Below are positions 1 to 12,648 of a DNA stretch of 64,000 bases, piece by piece. The notes below the pieces were generated by a model. That model did no database searches and was not told where the DNA came from. It worked only from the letters and a program-made list of their open reading frames with translations. Position numbers and translations under genes: made by a program. Positions within the stretch are counted from its first letter, which is position 1. Each line of letters begins with the position of its first letter. Source of the stretch: Panaeolus papilionaceus (taxonomy: Eukaryota > Basidiomycota > Agaricomycetes > Agaricales); contig JADNRZ010000010.1 in assembly GCA_015501605.1 (NCBI GenBank), positions 868,001 through 932,000 on the forward strand, read 5' to 3'.

Positions 1-2606
1 AAGCAGCTGTTGGAAGACGTGTCGGGATATGTGGCACCTGGCAAGCTAACTGCATTGATGGGCGAATCTGGTGCTGGAAAGGTTTGGTTTTCGTCCATAA
101 ACACTTCCATTCCCTGACGTTTTTTTCCTTTACGAAGACCACCCTTTTGAACGTGCTGGCCGAGCGCACAGACACTGGAGTCGTTACAGGAGACAGGTTC
201 TTCAGCGGACAAGCATTGCCTCCAGACTTCCAAGCACAAACCGGATACTGCCAACAGCAAGATACTCATGTCCCACTTGCGACAGTCAGGGAAGCTCTCC
301 GGTTTTCAGCGCGTCTTCGACAACCCTCCTCTGTTCCAATATCCGAGAAGGACGCCTAGTCAGTCTACTCAACTCGTCTTCGTGGATTCTTTACTAACTA
401 TCATCGCAGTGCCGAGAAGTGTCTCAAAATGTGCGGCTTGGAACACTTTGCGGATGCGATGGTGGGCTCGTTGGGGGTTGAACAGAAGAAAAGAACGACG
501 ATTGGGGTGGAGCTGGCAGCAAAGGTGGGACCCGCACCTCTGTAACACCCTGGTCCTGTGTTCTGACGCACGTCATACAGCCCCAACTTCTTTTATTCTT
601 GGACGAACCTACATCTGGATTGGACTCTCAGAGTGCCTGGGCTATCATGGGATTTCTTCGTGATCTTGCTGATAACGGACAAGCCATTCTTTGCACGTTG
701 GTTGCTCTCCTTGGGAATGTTATACCGTAAGCCCCTTTACTGACGTTATAAACAGTATTCATCAGGTACGTAGAACCACCATGGAGCGCAGCCCTGTCTC
801 ATGTCCATCAGCCGTCTGCAGAGTTATTTTCGGTGAGGCTATTTTTGTTGTGTCTCCAATGTTATCTGCTGATCTTTTGATCCTCTCAGGTCTTTGATCG
901 GCTCCTTCTCTTGCAGAAAGGCGGACAGACCGTGTACTTTGGTGATGTTGGAGAAAATGCGCAGACGATCATCAGCTATTTTGAGGGTAATGGTGCGAGG
1001 AAATGTGCAGAACCGGAAAACCCGTCAGTCTTCTCTGCGATTTCGTCGTTTAGTCACCGTTGCTGACAGAGACTAGGGCCGAGTACATGTTAGAAGTCAT
1101 AGGGGCCGGAGCCACCGCCGTTAGTGATAGGGACTGGCACGAAGTATGGGTCAATTCCCCTCAATCGCAGCAACTAAAACAGGATATGGACCATATTCAC
1201 GATGAAGGGCGCAAAAATCCCCCAATCAGCGCTACCCTGAAATCTCATTTTGCCGTACCATGGGTATACCAAACCCGGGAGGTTTTGAAGCGGAATCACC
1301 TTGCTTATTGGCGCGACCCGACATATCTCATGTCCAAGCTGGCTCTGAATATTTGTGGTGGCCTCTTGATTGGTTTCACGTTCTTCAAGTCGAAGTATAC
1401 GATTCAGGACAGCCAGAATAAAGTTTTCGTGAGTAAATTTACCTTCTCTTAGTTTGTTATTTTCACCTCAGATGTTCATGACAGGCAATCTTCATGGGCA
1501 CGATCTTGGTTTGTACCTGTCTATTGAAAGTAGATACTGTTTTCAAAGTTTTCCATGTTTCTAGGCAGCACCCCTGTCCCAACAGCTACACGTTCCGTAC
1601 ATCAAGGTAAGAGAAACGAATTGTTTATCATTTACTTACACATCCATAACTTCTTCCTTAGATGAGGAATATCTACGAAATTCGTGAACGATCCAGTCGC
1701 ACTTATCATTGGTCTGTTCTCGTCACATCCCAAATACTAACAGAACTCCCTTGGAACATTCTGGGCTCTAATCTTTTCTTTTGCTGTTGGTATTGGACTG
1801 TCGGGTTCTGGTCATCAAGAGCTGGCTTCACCTACTTTATGCTTGGAGTCTCGTTTCCGTTTTATTATACCACTATCGCTCTTGCTGTAGCGTCTATGTG
1901 CCCAACTGCGGAGATTGCTGGGTTAATCTTTTCTTTCTTCCTGACATTCATATTCACCTTGTGAGTTCTACTGATACAGGAAACTATTATTTCGACTCAC
2001 AATCACTCCTTGTCAGTGATGGAGTCGTCCAACCCTATCGGCAACTTGGCTGGTGGAGGTGGATGTATCACCTCTCTCCATTCACATACCTGATAGAAGC
2101 ACTAGTGGGTCAAGGTAAGGGTCTTTATATTTTTGGGTATGTCAAGGAGAGTCGACCCTTTTTGATTCCCCGCAGCTATTGGCAGGCAGAGAATTCAGTG
2201 TTCAGACATGGAACTGGTGACGATTGAGCCACCGGCTGGTCTCTCTTGCGCTTCCTTTATGGCTCGGTTCATCAGCGACAGCGGCGGATATCTAGAGAAT
2301 CCCGACGCTTCCTCCGCTTGTCGCTTCTGTTCCGCAAGAACGACAGATGAGTGGATGGGTTCCTCGTTCAACATCTTTTATAAAAATCACTGGAGGGATT
2401 TTGGTCTCTTTTGGGCGTACATCGTTTTCAATGTCAGTCAATTTAGCTTTAAAGCGTTTAGATCAGGTGCTCACTTGGCTTTCATTTTTCAGACTTGCGC
2501 CGTATACGCGTTGACCTATTTTGCTCGCGTGCGCGGCCACCGGCGTATCGGTGTTATCGGCAAGTGGGCGATGAAAATGATAGACAAGTTGAAAAAGTCG
2601 AGTTGA
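1..2606 (+). CDS. PDR-type ABC transporter, C-terminal half (5' end outside window)
   Basis: An ATP-driven plasma-membrane exporter of the PDR/ABCG family; only the second half is present. The first base is already coding. The second nucleotide-binding domain shows Walker A (GESGAGKTT, split by an intron at 81), the signature region around [16 protein letters not shown], Walker B ([13 protein letters not shown], about 590-630) and the H-loop ([10 protein letters not shown]). The membrane part follows, with the typical motifs [11 protein letters not shown] and LPWNIL, a Cys-rich stretch ([12 protein letters not shown], about 2318-2350) and a last helix ending in a basic tail, stop at 2604-2606. 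At least ten introns are needed. The H-loop requires a 10-nt exon at 756-765. Substrate cannot be told from sequence; drug or lipid export is usual for the family. Confidence 0.9.
756..765 (+). other. 10-nt microexon in the ABC transporter
   Basis: The exon ending at 696 (TGC AC) joins 756-765 and then the exon starting at 812, giving C-T-I-H-Q-P-S-A-E, the conserved switch-histidine motif. Flanking introns are 697-755 and 766-811, both GT..AG. Skipping the microexon would lose one base of frame and the catalytic His. Confidence 0.7.
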
Positions 2607-3995
2607 ACTTCATTTCTTCGAATGCTGCTGGCTTGGTTTGATGTCTTTTTTGCCAATAAGCAATAAGTACGGCAAGGCGTCCCTCAATTTCAGACGAATT
2701 TTCAAGCGCCATCTTCTTTTCTTTACATTATTCGGGTTTTGAGTCAGGGTCGATGTTTTTGTCCTTTTCTGTTCAAATTGTCAACCCCTTTGTTTTCTGC
2801 CTCGTTTTTCTGACCTGCGAATATTTCAGCAAGTAACGACGGCTTTCAAACCGTCACCATGATGAAAGCCGGTACGCAATTGAGAAGTGACAGCTGCTTG
2901 ATAGTGACCCTTGATAGGCATTTTGAAGTTGCTGTGAAGCGGGGTTCAATAAGGCTCGATTTGTTCCCCAGCTTGGTTGTTCCTTTCTACTTTTTCTAAA
3001 CCTTAGCTGAAATTAATACGCAGACCCTTTGAGGAGTTAAGGGTCCTTTACAATCCAGAAGTCTTTTTAGTGACGTCTTGGAATATGAAATTTCGAATGA
3101 AAGGAATGACTTGGAAGGAAGGAAGTCGCTAATCAAGGACAGAGCACATGCATTTGGACATGTCGACACTCCGTGTCGCTGTGTATCAGTATGGCCTTCT
3201 GTGCTTGGGTGAGGGGTTACTACTTACAGAAGACACACCGACGTTCTGTCGATATAGGCTCCTGAACGTCTCACCGACATCTACATATCATTGATATGAG
3301 AAGCCCCTATGTATTCATAGCCTCTCACCATCATCAGCTCAAACTGACAACGCGTCTGTTAGGGAGGATATAATCAATGAACGATTCCCCATGCCCATAG
3401 ACTTGTCTATTTGGTGCATACCCAAATATACACACGACTTATAAGTAGCACACTGATGATTGGATACCGCGGTTCGCAAACGGAGGCTGGGCTTTCGTAG
3501 AGACGTCATTTTGGGTGTTTCGATGGTTGTGCACATGTGGAGATATCTACCACTTGTCATCTCTGTCTGACCTCTTGCATGTATATAGATGTCCAAACTT
3601 CAAGATTGACGGCCAAACGACACCCCTCTTCCCTTCATCTTCCCCTTCATTCTCATTACTCTCTGCAGGCAGTTTTCTTCACCCCTTTGTGTCTTCTCCG
3701 ATAAGTCTCGGGCGGTGATCTGAGCAGCATCATTATATCGCTATTTTAAGTTTGGTGACCCTTGCCGGCATCAGCATTTTCCTTCATTTTGTTTTTTCGG
3801 GTCACCAAAGCTGTGGGTCTTGACGTCTCGTTATATCGAACATGGAACTGACCAAATCTGTTCAAGCGTGGAACACGGACTTTGTATATAGGAGCATAGA
3901 GAACAAAGATAACATTCCGATATCCTTGCTCCTCCTCTCGAGAATCATCGTACCCTCCCTCTTTACTTGCGTTCCTTCTACTATCGATCGAAAAG
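2607..3995. other. Intergenic region with promoter of the 3996 gene
   Basis: No convincing gene. The right part holds a TATATA-like box near 3893, about 100 bases before the ATG at 3996, and an 11-bp perfect inverted repeat at 3751-3761 / 3799-3809. The rest is AT-rich with stops in all frames. Confidence 0.6.
3751..3809. repeat. Perfect 11-bp inverted repeat upstream of the 3996 gene
   Basis: TTTGGTGACCC at 3751-3761 faces GGGTCACCAAA at 3799-3809, with a 37-base pyrimidine-rich spacer. It lies about 190 bases upstream of the start codon and upstream of the TATA-like box. It could be a pair of operator half-sites or a hairpin; function unknown. Confidence 0.6.
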
Positions 3996-4702
3996 ATGTC
4001 GACGTTTTCTAGTCATCCTTATAGCGCTGGGGCCAGCTACATTTATGCTAATGAGGTGAGCGTTATTCCGATACACAGACCACTGTCGAGAATTCTAATT
4101 GGTGAATGTAGACCGACAACGGAGCAGCAGAGGAAGGACCGCTGTCAATGTGGAATGGGAGCGCCGGGAGATATTACTACGAACAGAACCTTTTCATACC
4201 CACGCAAATAGTTTCCCCTTCGCTTGTTCACGCTCGGAGACTTGCAACAGCTCCTAGTACATTGTCTCTGGTGGGTTGCGCTCTATATTTCCATCGAGCG
4301 CCAGCTTCGTATACTAACCGAATAACTTGCAGCCGACGCTCTCTGATGGACAGTCCTCACCGCTTTTGTCACCGACAGTAGTTACTGGGGGACTTGAATC
4401 AGAGAACTACAGGAAATTCAGCACATCATCAACGACCACCAGTTTTAGTAGTGTGCGGGGGAAGACACCAGACATCATGATGTACGAATCCATCGAAATT
4501 CAAATCGATGCACCAATGGATCGAACAGATGTTTTAAAGAAGCAGATAACGGTTCGTACTATTCAGCTTAATACTCGAGAGCAATTTCTCACTCCGGAAA
4601 CAGAAAGTTAAGCAGACGCTCCGTGGAGTTGGCGCTAAGCTCGGCGTGAAGAAATGGGTTACACCAGCTCCAAATCCTCGAAGTTCTATGATTTATTCTT
4701 GA
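3996..4702 (+). CDS. Hypothetical small protein, unknown function
   Basis: Not a family I recognise. The spliced model has four exons: MSTFSSHPYSAGASYIYANE, then a middle exon rich in Ser/Thr/Tyr, an exon starting QPTLSDGQSSPLL, and a last exon encoding TLRGVGAKLGVKKW... and ending NPRSSMIYS with stop at 4700-4702. All junctions are GT..AG and keep frame. No signal peptide or membrane helix. The C-terminus is short and basic, the centre acidic (SIEIQIDAPMDRTDVLKKQI). A TATA-like box and an inverted repeat lie upstream. The last intron boundary is the least certain. Confidence 0.6.
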
Positions 4703-5070
4703 ATGGCCCTTTTATGAGTTGTAATTTGTGAACATTAGTATTTATGCAACATTTGGAAGTACCTTAGCACCTACATAAAATCTTGTATATTATTTAAAGT
4801 ATTTTAGTATAACAATAATTGCTATTCGTTCGGTAAACTTGAAGGTGGCGGTGATGAGAGAAAGCAACTAAAGGGGATGGTCGGCCCCATCAGAAATTTA
4901 AGCTCCGCTCTAAAAGTGTGAGAAATTGGACAGACGTGGTTGGTCGCTGTTGAGAGCGACGAGCGGCTGTTGTTTTCTTTTTTCCTCACCGTCATTCCCG
5001 TTCCACTCTGCGGGCTCGCAGCCCATCTCGTCCCGCTTTAATTATCTTTTATTCTCGCCCTAAACCTCAA
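4703..5070. other. Intergenic region
   Basis: AT-rich 3' flank of the small gene, then a pyrimidine-rich 5' leader of the complex I gene (4970-5070). No ORF or repeat of note. Confidence 0.5.
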
Positions 5071-7866
5071 ATGCTGCGTCTCGTTTCAAGCGTGTCGCGG
5101 CCAACCTCGACGGGACTACTCGGAAAGGTCGCTACGTCAACACACAACTCACATGGCAGTCTGTATCAACTCAGTTATTCAAGGACATTCGGAGGGACTC
5201 ATCTTTGCTGTTGGAATTCAGGTCTTCGGTCATTTGCATCAACCTCAAGTCGCGGGGCGGATATTACACTGACTGTGGATGGGAAAGAGGTTACTGTTCC
5301 TCAGGGTATGTGGTGACCTTCTGGTTGAATATTGCTGGGGGAGTAACCACTCTTTTCAACAGGCTCTGCATTGATTCAAGCATGTGAGGCTGCAGGAGCA
5401 ACAATACCGAGGTATGTCGCGAAATTTCGGGATGCAACCAGCTTCTTACTTAGATTCCCTTCCTAGGTTCTGTTATCACGACAGGTACTGTATTTCTGAC
5501 TGCTACGAGACGGGTACAATTCTTACTTTTACATATGAAGATTGGCCATTGCTGGAAACTGTCGGTGAGTACATCTTTGCTACCTCTCCACTTCACTTGA
5601 GCTCAGACACCCTGTCAGCATGTGTTTGGTAGAGGTTGAGCGATCACCCAAACCAGTTGCATCATGGTAAAGACTTTCAATGCGTTTTCGTAGGCTTGGT
5701 TTCTCATATTTCACAAAGTGCGATGCCCGCCATGCCAGGATCCAAAGTATGGACCAACACCCCTCTTGTTCATGAAGCAAGGTAGTTTCTTCCCAGATAC
5801 ACAATTTTTTTTTACGTGCTGACAAGATGATTCAGAGAAGGCGTCATGGAGTTCCTGTTGGCTAACCATCCTCTTGACTGTCCCATTTGCGACCAAGGTG
5901 GAGAGTGCGATCTTCAAGACCAGTCCATGCGCTACGGCTCTGACCGTACTCGCTTCCACGAAATTACCGGAAAGCGTGCAGTCGAGAACAAGGATCTTGG
6001 TCCACTCGTCAAGACCTCGATGAATCGCTGCATTCAGTGCACGCGCTGCGTACGATTTGCGAATGAAGTGGCAGGTGTTGAGGAACTGGGAACGACTGGA
6101 CGCGGAAATGATATGCAAATTGGTACTTACGTTGCGAAGACGATGGACTCAGAACTTTCAGGCAACATTGTCGACCTCTGTCCCGTTGGTGCCCTCACCA
6201 GTAAGCCTTATGCCTACCACGCTCGTCCTTGGGAATTGAAGAACACCGAGTCCGTCGACGTTCTTGATGCTGTCGGTTCAAACATTCGTGTGGATTCCCG
6301 AGGTGTTCAGGTTATGCGTATTCAGCCCAAGACGAACGATGACGTTAACGAGGAGTGGATTAGCGACAAGACCCGTTATGCTTATGATGGTCTCAAGTAC
6401 CAACGTCTAACTACCCCACTTATTAAGCAGGGCGACAGGTTCGTCAACGCCACCTGGGAGGATGCTCTCGCTGCAGTTGCCGAAGGACTCGCCGCATCTG
6501 GTGCTAAGGGCGACGAAATTCAAGCTGTTGCTGGCCACCTTGCAGACACAGAGACTCTCGTTGCTCTCAAGGATTTCGTCAACCGACTCGGCTCCGATAA
6601 CCTTGCTCTCGACCAACCAGGGGGCCAAGAAGCACCCGTTCACGGTGTTGACATCCGTTCCAACTATCTCTTCAACTCCACCATCCCTGGCGTCGAGGCT
6701 GCTGATGTCATCCTTCTTGTTGGCACAAACCCTCGTCATGAGGCGGCTGTTCTCAACTCGCGCATTCGCAAGAGCTGGTTGCACACTGGTCTTGAAATTG
6801 GCTTGGTTGGCGAGCACGCCGACATGACATACGGTTACGAGTACATCGGTGAGACCGCGAAGGCCCTCGCTGACTTCGTCGCTGGAAAGGGAGCCTTCGT
6901 AGAGAAGTTCAAGAATGCCAAGAAGCCTCTCATCATCGTTGGTAGCGCCTTGGCTGAGCACCCTGATGGCAAGGCCATGTATAACTCGCTGGCTCAACTT
7001 GTTGAGGCCAATGCTTCCCGTCTTGTCACACCGGAGTGGAACGGATTCAGCGTTCTACAAAGGGTGCGTCAACTTCTGCTACATTTTGAAAATATTTTGA
7101 CATGAGTTATTTTTAGGTCGCCTCCCGTTCTGCCGCATACGATATCGGTTTCGTCCCATCCAAAAAGGCTTCACAGACGAAACCCAAATTCGTCTACCTC
7201 CTCAATGCGGATGAAGTTGACCCCAAGTCTATTCCTCAGGACGCTTTCGTCGTGTATCAAGGCCACCATGGTGACCTTGGTGCCCAGCTCGCTGATGTCT
7301 GCCTTCCCGCCGCTGCCTACACTGAGAAGGGCTCAACATGGGTGAATACTGAGGGTCGTGCGCAGCTCGGCCGTGCTGCTGTTCCTCCTCCTGGTGCTGC
7401 TCGTGAAGACTGGAAGGTCATTCGGTAAGTTCCACCACTAAAGCCTCGCCCTTGCTTGCCCTGACAAGTTTCTGTAGTGCCCTTTCTGAAGTCGTTGGTT
7501 CCCCACTGCCATATGACCACATCGTCGAACTTCGTGATCGTATGTGGGAGGTTTCTCCGACACTGGTGCGCTACGATGTTGCCGAGCCCACCTCGACGGA
7601 GATTGCCCTTGCTGGTATCAAAGCCCTTGCCCTCCGCACAAGCGGATCCAAAGCCACCAACGTTCCTCTACGGAAACCTATCTCCAATTTCTACCAGACT
7701 GATCCTATATCAAGAGCGTGAGTAGCATATTATTCCCGGCTTGGTTGAATTTACTCATTTATGCACACAACATAGGTCCGTGACGATGGCCAATTGCACG
7801 AAGTCGTTTGTGAAGGGTGAAAACTATGGCTTTACGGAGAAGGGCTCACAAGCTGCTTTCGCGTAA
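5071..7866 (+). CDS. NADH:ubiquinone oxidoreductase 75-78 kDa subunit (NDUFS1/Nuo78), mitochondrial
   Basis: Iron-sulfur subunit of mitochondrial respiratory complex I, passing electrons from the NADH module towards ubiquinone. A basic/Ser-rich presequence (about residues 1-65) suggests import to the matrix. The plant-type [2Fe-2S] part has Cys in [20 protein letters not shown]; then come the His/Cys cluster (NHPLDCPICDQGGECDLQD) and the [4Fe-4S] motif CIQCTRCVRF...DLCPVGAL, followed by a molybdopterin-oxidoreductase-like domain. The C-terminus (NFYQTDPISRAS..MA) is typical of fungal orthologues, stop at 7864-7866. The 5' part is cut into tiny exons (18 nt at 5467-5484, 24 nt at 5541-5564), whereas 5835-7063 is a single long exon. 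Confidence 0.96.
5467..5564 (+). other. Two consecutive microexons (18 and 24 nt) in the complex I gene
   Basis: Exons 5467-5484 and 5541-5564 encode FCYHD and LAIAGNC, including two Cys ligands of the [2Fe-2S] cluster. The reading frame [18 protein letters not shown] matches the family only if both are spliced in. Confidence 0.85.
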
Positions 7867-8368
7867 ATGTTTGCTTGTGTAATTAGACGTCATAAAAAGT
7901 TTATTTTTCTTTCTGTTTTCTATTTCAATCAGGATTGCCTCACAATTGAATCGCGAAATTGGTTGTTGATAAAGTGACTTGGTATCCATACCACAGCTGC
8001 GGCTGTGGGCTATGCCAACATTAAACCCAAAGGTGTCGATGCCCTATGTTGTCTTAAATCAACAAACAGGTAGTGTGGTCCTGGAATGGATTCTTAATTC
8101 GAGTGCTTGTAAGAACTCGCTCTTCCGATGTATATTGGGAGTCTCGTAGCGCAGCCAGCTTACAGTATGCCATTGACTGGGTCTATTTTAAAATGAGGAA
8201 CGAGGAAGTGGTATTGGCCTTGTATTTGCTACCTATGCGGTGTCATGGATCATCATTGCCATCTCTATTTTTACTTTCTGTATTGCCCTCATCTTCTTAC
8301 TTAATCGACCGTGGACCAGTAGTGGCTCGTATATATAGGTAAGCGAAACCGATGCTGGAGGACAAGTC
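7867..8368. other. Intergenic region with promoter of the first carboxypeptidase
   Basis: No gene seen. A TATATATA box lies at about 8330-8338, 30-40 bases before the carboxypeptidase start at 8369. Confidence 0.55.
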
Positions 8369-10456
8369 ATGTTGCTGCTCTCCCTGTTGTTGTGCGGGGT
8401 ATTGACGATCTTGAGCGTGTCTGCTGGGCAGGTGCCCGTGGTCGATGGTGTCCTGGGTGGTGTCCCCTCAAGCGCTTCAGTTTCTCACGAAACCGCTCGG
8501 AAGCTGTTCACTATCGCAGCTACGACACCAGGACAACTTCGCATAAAGGAAAACACGGGAATTTGTGGTAAGTGATGGTTGTGTGTCGGTTTACCATTAT
8601 CAACAGGAACTTGTGACACTCAATTGCTCTTAGAAACGACGTCTGGAGTATATCAAGCCTCAGGCTATGGAGACATCACTGCGACGAAAAGTATTTGGTT
8701 CTGGTTCTTTGCGGCACGCAAAAACCCTTCAACGGCTCCCGTCGCACTGTGGTTTAATGGAGGCGTATGTTGTCCTTCTGGCCTGTGGGTGTCTAATTCA
8801 ATTAAGCTTTCATTTCGCAGCCTGGTAGTTCGAGCATGATCGGGCTGTTCCAAGAACACGGCCCCTGTCGAATTAACAACGACACCAAAACCGTATCTCT
8901 TAACCCTTATTCATGGAATAACGAGGTCAACATGCTCTATATTGACCAACCAGTGGGCACTGGCTTTTCCTATGGAGACCTTGATGTCAGCACATCGCAA
9001 GCGGCGGCGGCCGATGTGTGGTCATTCCTACAAATATTTTTCAAGGACAGCAGGTTTGCGAAATACCAGCCTAATAAGCTCGCATTATGGACAGAATCGT
9101 AAGCTTTTTACACATTTCTTATAACTAGACACTTAGTTTACCCTTCAATCAGGTATGGAGGTCATTACGGACCTACCTTTGCAGCGTGAGTTCATGTTTT
9201 GTTTATTTTATGATGGGAGCCGAAGCGCTCATGTCAAATCTAGCCACATCCTCAGTCAGAATGCGGCTATTGATGCAGGTACTGCAAGCGGAGTCAAGCT
9301 TAACCTCCAGGTGCTCGGTATTGGAAATGGCCTAACGGTACGCCATTGAACCCCGGCGCTCACTTAAATGCTGTGCTGAACTACATGCTAGGATCCCCTT
9401 CTGCAATATCCCGGTTACCTTACTTACGCTGCTAATAACTCATACCATCCCCTGGTATCTCAAGCTGAAATCGATGATGCCACCATAGCATGGAATTCAA
9501 CAGGTGGTTGCCAAGATCAGGTATTTTAAGCTACTTTTCGACTGTCTTTGAGTTTGTTAAATTCCTCCACAGATCAATGCGTGCTATGACGGAGGCTCGA
9601 ATGCCACCTGCTCGAATGCCCAGCTTTTCTGCAACAACAGAATACTCACACCTTTAGCTGGGGATTTCGACGTTTATTACGTCCCCACTCGGAATCCTGA
9701 CCCATACCCTCCGGATATCTCTCAATACTTGGCTTCGATTAGGGAAGCCGCGGGCGCTGAAGTGGGATGGCTAGAGTCTTCAGATGAAGTCTATATCAAT
9801 TTTACAGATAGTGGTGCGTACTTCACTTTATCACGTCCGCAGTTTATTGTCTCATCAAACGCCAGGTGACTGGATGAGAAATTCCCGTCCTGATCTTGAA
9901 ACAGTGATAAATTCTGGTGTAAGGCCTCTCTTCGAAATTTGGCTTTTGCTCCCGACTTGACATCTTACCTCTAGGTTCGAACCATCATTTACGATGGAGA
10001 CGCTGTACGTTATCTTTCATCGAGTTTTCCTTTAGATCTTAATCAATTCTTGATTAACTCCAGGATTATATCGTTAACTTCCACGGCGTCGAGTCAATGG
10101 TACGATACCACACAAAACCATGCCGCTCGTCATTTGACGATACTTGACTTAAAACAGGTGGACGCTCTTAATACCCAATTTAGCGCAACGTACAAGCAGC
10201 AACCATGGTCGACGTTCAAAGTCGATGGCCAAGAGGCAGGGCAATACAAGAACGCTGGAACGTTCTCTTACATCCGTGTGTTTGGCGCTGGGCACGAAGT
10301 GCCTGCGTACAAGGTGTGTGCTGTGGACATAGCGAATAAATTAGAACCTGACACGCGCGATCCTTCTTCGATTAGTTTGGTACCCTCGCATATGGACAGG
10401 CGGCTGCGCAGATGTTCACTCAAATTATGAGGAACGAATCCTTGTCGTCAATGTGA
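8369..10456 (+). CDS. Secreted serine carboxypeptidase, family S10 (copy 1)
   Basis: Releases C-terminal amino acids from peptides; secreted or vacuolar. The N-terminus is a signal peptide ([20 protein letters not shown]). S10 landmarks in order: [32 protein letters not shown], the nucleophile elbow [10 protein letters not shown] (9096-9186, split by an intron), the catalytic Asp in IYDGDADYIVN and the catalytic His in [10 protein letters not shown]. All three triad residues are present. At least eleven introns. The last intron falls between YK and [14 protein letters not shown]; stop at 10454-10456. It is closely related to the copies at 17884 and 29399. Confidence 0.9.
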
Positions 10457-10780
10457 GTCTTCAATTGATGGTCTTGTATGTAGGGTAGCATCTCATCTTT
10501 GTATAGGACCATGCCTTCAGCAGCAAGGAGCACCGTTACAAGTCCGATTCAATTTATTAAGGTCCACTTAGCTACTACACTAGCGCTGTATGCGGCATAT
10601 TTGCTTGCCATATAGGCGAGCTTCGTGTTTACAATTGGTAGTAGAAGCGCGATTATCAATAGCACAATTGGTGCTAATAAATCCAAATTACTACATTTAC
10701 AGGTCCATTTTGTAACTTGTACATATGGCTACAACACGGTGTCTCTTACTGTACATGTTTGAAATAAACATATATGAGTC
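10457..10780. other. Intergenic region between convergent genes
   Basis: AT-rich 3' flanks of the carboxypeptidase (+) and the first F-box-like gene (-). Nothing else seen. Confidence 0.5.
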
Positions 10781-12648
10781 CTACTTTCTCACGGCTCTCC
10801 TCTCCTCTCCCCGCTTCTTCGCTTTCTGCAGTTGCTTCAAGACGTTCTGCGTCTGACTATATATCCCATCCCTAGTATACCCTTCGTCAGACCAGAAGGT
10901 TTCAAGTTGAGGGAACAGTGTGTCCAAGAAAGTAGCAAATTGGGTGACCTTCTCTATGGCACCCGTGCAAACGTCGATTGTGCGGGTACCAGTGCTACGG
11001 ATAGGTGGGTTGACCTCTGAGACATCACACGGATATGGTGGTCTCTGGGGCGGGAAAATAGCGATGAACCACAGGGAGGTTTGCGGGACGACGTTGGGTG
11101 GTATGGAAAGAGTTTGCTTCGAAGCATTCTGCATGTTGATACAGAGATTCAATACACGCAAATGGCGGAGTCTAGACGCCACCGTCAAAAAAATAGTGTG
11201 GTCGACCGAGCTCGGAAGGACTTTCTCGCACCCGATGTCGAGATACTCGAGGTGCGGCCATGTGCTGGCTATTCGGGCGAAATCCTGATTTGTGAGCTGG
11301 CTAATCCGCGGCGAGCATATTCGGAGGTCGGTAATGCCTCGCAGCCGTAGAAGAGGCGAGAATGTGTTCCATGGACACTGGAGTGGGCCATCGAAAGATA
11401 AATCCGCCGCAACTATGAATGTGCAAAGCCGTTGGAGGTTGTTGGCGACCACAAGAAATATCCGTTCCCATTCCTGGGATGCGTGATCGCTGACGATATC
11501 TGATCTCGTCCCAAGACAAAGCTCTTCGAGTAGGGGAAGATGGAACAGTGAGAAAAATAAGGATATGGCTTTACTGGCTGAACGAAGTTCGAGACTTGTC
11601 AAGTTGGCGAATATGAGTCTCTCGTGTGTCATAGGAATTGATGTCCCTTCGATACCACGAACATTCAAGTTGAGAAATGAGAGGCGAGGAAGGTCGATGA
11701 GACATTTGAGCGAAGGATAATCCCCAGTAGATACGATGAGGTGTTCAAGAGAATCAAAAGTGCAGATGGATCGGACGACAGATTGAGGAAGAGTTTTCCT
11801 AAATGGAGGCTCCATATTTAAGTTTCTCAAGCTTTGCCCACATACTGCCATCAACCGTTGCATGACGGGCCAGAATGACAACGCACAGCTATCATCTTCA
11901 TCGGCAATAACAGGGTCTATAAACGGAAGAAGAAACGAAATCGTTTGCAACGTTGGTGAAAGGAATATTGATAAGTATGGCCAGAAAGGATCTTCACTGT
12001 GATTGGGATGTTGGCCTGCAATTACTACTGATCGTAAATGCGGGAACAGGCTTTCTCCACTTTGTGCAAGTATTAGCGCCATCTGCGTGACAAGAGTGTG
12101 GTGAAGCCATGGGAACATAGAATGTCCTGTTTCCTCGAGATAGAAATTGAAGGTTCTGATACGACGCCCATAGGATCTGGCGAGCTCCAGATCGGAAGGT
12201 AAAAGCGCACGATTTGCATACTGCCAGTGAGCATCAATTAAGAAGGTGAAAACACAGTATGGAGAATACGTGAACCCACAAAGTAAGGCCAAAAATAACT
12301 ATCCTCCGGATCGTCAGAATCATCTGGGTCCATGGGATCGGGTGACTGGAAAACCTCCAATCCAGGTATAAGCTTTATGATTGGTTTAAGCTCAGTCATG
12401 TCGCGCCAGATGACATCCAAAGCAGGTCCCAAAAAGGCTTTACAGGACAGGGCAGCGGACAAACACGATTGACGATCGAGACGAAGGTATTGATAACGCA
12501 AAGATATAGGAAATGCGTTAGTTGATGTTCGGATATTCCAAGATTGTATTTGTTCCCCGAAGCTGTTCTCGAAGTCATTCTCCTTCATCATCAGGACATT
12601 GTTGAATATGTCGGATAGAAGGGAAGGGATTTGTAAAGCGCGGTGCAT
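10781..12648 (-). CDS. F-box-like / LRR-like protein (tandem copy 1)
   Basis: Probable substrate adaptor of an SCF ubiquitin ligase, inferred from the layout of Agaricomycete F-box families. It begins MHRALQIPSLLSDIFNNV and the first exon continues to CLSAALSCKAFLGPALDVIWRDM, the degenerate F-box pattern, then an acidic stretch PDPMDPDDSDDPEDS. One GT..AG intron (about 12235-12291) joins to YANRALLPSDLELARSYGRR. The rest is Leu-rich with irregular repeats (LEHLIVSTGDY, LEYLDIGCEKVLPSS) and a basic tail. The copy at 12884-14756 has the same intron and is highly similar throughout. Confidence 0.8.

Noticed and set aside
6407..6997. Minus-strand frame of 196 codons
   Set aside because: Antisense to the long exon of the complex I subunit, with no independent signal.
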